Below, piece by piece: positions 6,272 to 8,718 of a stretch of 8,718 nucleotides of DNA. Made by a program: the position numbers and the translations under genes. The notes beneath the pieces were generated by a model. It made no database searches, was not told the DNA's origin, and saw only the letters and a program-made list of their open reading frames with translations. The DNA lies in the NCBI GenBank assembly GCA_023387935.1, contig JAEWHG010000105.1, positions 1 to 8,718 of the forward strand, written 5' to 3'. Numbering within the stretch: position 1 is the stretch's first letter; each line of letters starts with the position of its first letter. This stretch comes from Bacillota bacterium (lineage in GTDB: Bacteria > Bacillota > Clostridia > Peptostreptococcales > Natronincolaceae).

Positions 6272-7186
6272 CTATTCTTCTCCAATTATTCTAACCTCTG
6301 TGTGAAGATCTACACCAAAGTTTTCTTTTACTTTCTTTTGAACTAAAGCAATTAAGTCCAAAACATCCTTTGCCGTTGCATTTCCTGTATTCACAATGAA
6401 TCCACTGTGTAATTCTGAAACTTGAGCTCCCCCAACACTTTTACCCTTTAGTCCACTGTCCTGTATTAGTTTTCCTGCAAAATACCCTTCAGGTCTTTTA
6501 AAAACACTTCCAGCACTAGGTAAATGTAAGGGTTGCTTTGTGGTTCTTTTTTCTGTTAAGTCCTTTGTTATTGATAATATTTCCTCATAATTCCCCTTTT
6601 CAAGCTCTAATTCAACCTCCAGTACGATATATCCTTTCTTTTGAATTATACTTGTTCGATATCCTAATTCCAGCTCCTTTAATGAAAAATGCTTTATCTC
6701 ACCGTTTTTATCCAGTAATTTAGCACCCTTAACCACATCCTTCATCTCGCCTCCATAGGCACCTGCATTCATAGTTATAGCGCCACCTAAGGTTCCTGGA
6801 ATGCCACTTGCAAACTCAAATCCCTTTAAACTTTCTGCCATTATTTTTTTTGACAATGTAGATAACAGAATGCCAGCTTGAGCAGTTACTATATTCCCAT
6901 TAATCTTTACATCCTTAAGATTATCTCCAATTTTAATAACGACACAGCGCATACCCTTATCTCTTACAATAAGATTACTTCCGTTTCCCATAACAAAGTA
7001 TGGAACATCATTTTCTATACAAACTTTTAAAGCACATTGTATCTCTTCTATGGATTCAGGTATCACCATAATATCTGCAGGACCTCCTATTTTAAAGGAA
7101 GTATGATTTTTCATAGGCTCATCAATCAAAACTCTTTCTTTACCTATTAACTCTATTAAATGATTATATATTTTTACTTTATCCAT
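6272..7186 (-). CDS. murB: UDP-N-acetylenolpyruvoylglucosamine reductase
   Basis: FAD-dependent, NADPH-using reduction of UDP-GlcNAc-enolpyruvate to UDP-MurNAc, the second committed step of peptidoglycan synthesis, in the cytoplasm. FAD-binding motifs are HTSFKIGGPAD, GNGSNLIVRD and GIPGTLGGAITMNAGAYGGE. Counting from the ATG, the expected catalytic residues are Arg177 (in GYRTS), the proton-donor Ser227 (PSAGSVFK) and Glu297 (HTEVRIIG). Its length of 304 and the SAGSVFKRP segment fit the shorter type II MurB of Gram-positives. I chose ATG 7184-7186 because AGGAG lies 8 nt upstream. The longer reading begins at GTG 7193-7195, whose G is the last base of that AGGAG. It is first in the murB-rapZ-yvcK run, 80 bp after the solute-binding protein gene. 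Confidence 0.97.
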   Translation of the reverse strand: MDKVKIYNHLIELIGKERVLIDEPMKNHTSFKIGGPADIMVIPESIEEIQCALKVCIENDVPYFVMGNGSNLIVRDKGMRCVVIKIGDNLKDVKINGNIVTAQAGILLSTLSKKIMAESLKGFEFASGIPGTLGGAITMNAGAYGGEMKDVVKGAKLLDKNGEIKHFSLKELELGYRTSIIQKKGYIVLEVELELEKGNYEEILSITKDLTEKRTTKQPLHLPSAGSVFKRPEGYFAGKLIQDSGLKGKSVGGAQVSELHSGFIVNTGNATAKDVLDLIALVQKKVKENFGVDLHTEVRIIGEE

Positions 7187-7194
7187 TAAGTTCA

Positions 7195-7199
7195 CTCCT
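7195..7199 (-). promoter_or_regulatory. Ribosome binding site deciding the murB start
   Basis: AGGAG lies 8 nt before ATG 7184-7186, and the in-frame GTG at 7193-7195 overlaps its last base. The ATG is therefore the better start, giving MDKVKIYNHL. Confidence 0.75.
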
Positions 7200-7223
7200 A
7201 TTGTTTATATGTCGACTCTAGTT

Positions 7224-7251
7224 ATTATTATTTCCAATTACTTCATTTAAA
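7224..7251 (-). promoter_or_regulatory. Weak candidate promoter for murB-rapZ-yvcK
   Basis: On the minus strand TTTAAA (7246-7251, four of six -35 bases), a 16-bp spacer and AATAAT (7224-7229, five of six -10 bases) lie in the 80-bp gap before murB. In such AT-rich DNA this could be chance. No terminator is seen after the preceding gene, so read-through is an alternative. Confidence 0.25.
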
Positions 7252-7262
7252 GTATATACTTT
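7249..7262. repeat. 14-bp perfect palindrome before murB
   Basis: AAAGTATATACTTT is self-complementary and overlaps the -35 edge of the weak candidate murB promoter. It could be an operator half-site pair. No known regulator is recognised and the base composition makes chance possible. Confidence 0.3.
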
Positions 7263-7275
7263 TTGATTCCTTTGG

Positions 7276-8628
7276 TCAATTTCCTAGACTATTCAGCAAA
7301 ATATTAATTTTTTCTTCCGCATCCTTTAATACTTCTTCTGGGGTTTTGTTTCCTATTACACCTTGCTGTATTTCTCTTTGCAAAATTTCATCTATTTCCT
7401 TCCAATGTGGATGGTCAAATACGATATCTGCATTTTGCAACTCTCCATACACTGCACTCATATTAGAATTATCCTCATATATATTTCCAATTGATTTTCG
7501 AGTCGGAAATACACCCAATCTTGTAAGCTCTTTTTGATTACTATCATTCACTAAAAACTTTAAAAATTTTACTATCATTTCTGATTTTTCTACATCTTCC
7601 TGCTTAGTCATACCATAGGAACCTATCATATTGCTCAATGTAATAGATTTTCCAAGGTCGCCACTTGGAAATTTAGCTATTCCATAATTAAACCCAGTTC
7701 CTTCCTTTTGCAATCCATCCAACACATTAAATGCCCATGTGCCCGTTGGGTATACAGCAATATTTTTATCCTTATAGAAATTAGTCCAAGATTTATTAGA
7801 ATTATTAACGCCAAAGTCTGGATGTACAACGCCATATTCTAATTTTAAGTCTATTAACTTTTTAACTCCACTTAATGCCCTGCTATCATTAAAGCTATAT
7901 TCCTTTTTATCATTGAAAACCTGAGCTCCATCACTAAGTAGTATTCCCCATGTATTGTAATAGCCTGGTTCTATAAAGCTATTAAATCCATAATGATCTA
8001 TCTTTTTATTCCCCTTACTGTCAAAGGTTAAAGATTTCATTTTCTCAACAAACTCATCATAGGTCCAAATTCCGTTTTCAGGAGGCTCTATACCTTTTTG
8101 ACTAAATAGATCTAAATTCAGCACCATTGTATAAGTTGTCATCATCCAAGGCACTCCGTATATTTTTTCATCATATGTAACAGATTTAATGGCATTTTCT
8201 CTAAAATCCGTTATTTCATCTCTTGTTAAATATTGATCTAAGGGCTGTAATACATCCCTACTCATAATGCTATATTCGCTTCCAATAGGAACAATATCAG
8301 GTAGACCACCTAATTTAGTAGCAGTATTTACTTTTATAGGTCCCTTTTCCCAAGTTAATGGAGTAAAATCTATATATACTCCAGGATTTGCCTTTTCAAA
8401 TGCTCTAATTTTCTCGTACATCCATCCAAATTTAGTTCCTGTTTTCTGATCTAGTCGCGGGTAATCCCAAAAACTTATTACACCCTGCCACTGAATTTCA
8501 TCTTTCTCTTTATTATAATCCCCATCACTGGGACGATAAATTACTAAATAATATGGTCCCATTACAATAAAAAAGGTTAGAATTAAACACAAGAAAACTT
8601 TGAAAGTTTTGTGTACTTTGCTATGCAT
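7276..8628 (-). CDS. Extracellular sugar-type ABC solute-binding protein, membrane-anchored
   Basis: Resembles family 1 extracellular solute-binding proteins, which deliver sugars or related ligands to an ABC importer. Supporting segments are IRAFEKANPGVYIDF, KLGGLPDIVPIGSE, YGVPWMMTTYTMVLN, WTYDEFVEKMKSLT, GTWAFNVL, and near the end MIVKFLKFLVNDSNQK followed by LGVFPTRKS. The ligand cannot be assigned. The N-terminus is basic (HSKVHKTFK) followed by a hydrophobic stretch (about residues 11-31 from the ATG). There is no lipobox: the only Cys lies near the start of the hydrophobic core. It is thus probably held by an uncleaved signal anchor, unlike most Gram-positive binding proteins, which are lipoproteins. 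I chose ATG 8626-8628 (450 residues), 10 nt after GAGGGGG; a TTG at 8635-8637 is only 1 nt from that site. No permease or ATPase gene is in view, so the importer must lie outside the window or elsewhere. Confidence 0.88.
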   Translation of the reverse strand: MHSKVHKTFKVFLCLILTFFIVMGPYYLVIYRPSDGDYNKEKDEIQWQGVISFWDYPRLDQKTGTKFGWMYEKIRAFEKANPGVYIDFTPLTWEKGPIKVNTATKLGGLPDIVPIGSEYSIMSRDVLQPLDQYLTRDEITDFRENAIKSVTYDEKIYGVPWMMTTYTMVLNLDLFSQKGIEPPENGIWTYDEFVEKMKSLTFDSKGNKKIDHYGFNSFIEPGYYNTWGILLSDGAQVFNDKKEYSFNDSRALSGVKKLIDLKLEYGVVHPDFGVNNSNKSWTNFYKDKNIAVYPTGTWAFNVLDGLQKEGTGFNYGIAKFPSGDLGKSITLSNMIGSYGMTKQEDVEKSEMIVKFLKFLVNDSNQKELTRLGVFPTRKSIGNIYEDNSNMSAVYGELQNADIVFDHPHWKEIDEILQREIQQGVIGNKTPEEVLKDAEEKINILLNSLGN

Positions 8629-8637
8629 AAAAATCAA

Positions 8638-8673
8638 TCCCCCTCATTTAAGTTTATTCTTAAATAAGGGGGA
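8638..8673 (-). promoter_or_regulatory. Stem-loop sequestering the solute-binding protein ribosome site; possible terminator
   Basis: Two 15-nt arms (8638-8652 and 8659-8673) with a 6-nt loop pair fully on the minus-strand RNA, with one G-U wobble and five consecutive G-C pairs at the base. The 3' arm carries GAGGGGG (8639-8645), the only ribosome binding site of the next gene, and is followed by ATTGATTTTT. Because the stem starts 5 nt after a probable upstream stop codon, it may also be a leaky terminator or an mRNA-stabilising intercistronic hairpin. Confidence 0.6.
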
Positions 8674-8678
8674 ATATT

Positions 8679-8718
8679 CTAAAGCTTAATCTCATCATTT
8701 ACGCTTACTGAGCCTTCC
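8679..8718 (-). CDS. Possible 3' end of an unidentified upstream gene
   Basis: The minus strand is open from the right edge to a TAG at 8679-8681, reading EGSVSVNDEIKL then stop; the other two minus-strand frames stop earlier. The stop is directly followed by the hairpin, as expected for a gene end. Twelve residues are too few for identification; an ABC transporter component would suit the context but nothing shows it. Confidence 0.35.
   Translation of the reverse strand, partial: EGSVSVNDEIKL

Noticed and set aside
6538..6723. 61-codon plus-strand open frame with a hydrophobic start
   Set aside because: Antisense to conserved murB sequence, with no ribosome site; the hydrophobicity is a by-product of the T-rich complement.
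7211..7221. GTCGACTCTAG, whose complement CTAGAGTCGAC matches part of the common pUC polylinker
   Set aside because: Only 11 bases match and the flanks (ATATAAAC and the AT-rich intergenic DNA) are unlike any vector; the site lies naturally between two genes. Chance is the better explanation.
7346..7537. 63-codon plus-strand open frame
   Set aside because: Antisense to the solute-binding protein gene, with no family motif or ribosome site.
8267..8449. 60-codon plus-strand open frame
   Set aside because: Antisense to the solute-binding protein gene, with no recognisable protein features.

Overview
The window is AT-rich and every supported gene lies on the minus strand. Gene content suggests an anaerobic Gram-positive of the class Clostridia. 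The markers are a WhiA/YvcK/RapZ/MurB cluster, a YvcK with an added N-terminal membrane region, strong AAGGAG-type ribosome binding sites, frequent TTG and GTG starts, and a histidine-to-glutamate pathway using glutamate formimidoyltransferase. An Alkaliphilus-like relative is plausible, but this is inferred from gene content and not from any database search.

In transcription order (high to low coordinates), the right edge holds a probable 3' end of an unidentified gene (8679-8718). A strong hairpin (8638-8673) follows and covers the ribosome binding site of the next gene. That gene encodes a sugar-type ABC solute-binding protein with an N-terminal membrane segment and no lipobox (7276-8628). 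Next come murB (6272-7186), rapZ (5363-6235) and yvcK (4025-5359), tightly packed, ending in a 20-bp perfect inverted repeat that overlaps the yvcK stop codon. After a 133-bp gap lie a Nudix hydrolase (3466-3882) and whiA (2461-3417), followed by a smaller terminator. A clear sigma-A-type promoter then starts a histidine-degradation unit: hutU (265-2292), then the first 72 codons of glutamate formimidoyltransferase (1-217).

The central block links cell-wall precursor supply and carbon metabolism. MurB makes UDP-MurNAc, RapZ and YvcK belong to families that bind amino-sugar signals or UDP-sugars, and WhiA is a conserved DNA-binding partner in the same cluster. In Bacillus subtilis the equivalent cluster also contains a Nudix gene (yvcI), but upstream of rapZ; here the Nudix gene sits between yvcK and whiA, behind a terminator. 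The left block converts urocanate to imidazolonepropionate and passes the formimino group of formiminoglutamate to tetrahydrofolate.

No phage, IS, CRISPR, tRNA or rRNA feature was seen. Most of the window is conserved housekeeping sequence. The points worth a second look are a long, vertebrate-type urocanate hydratase, RNA structures at gene junctions, and three genes whose longest-ORF start codon lies in or directly beside the Shine-Dalgarno sequence, so that the real start is probably three codons further in.
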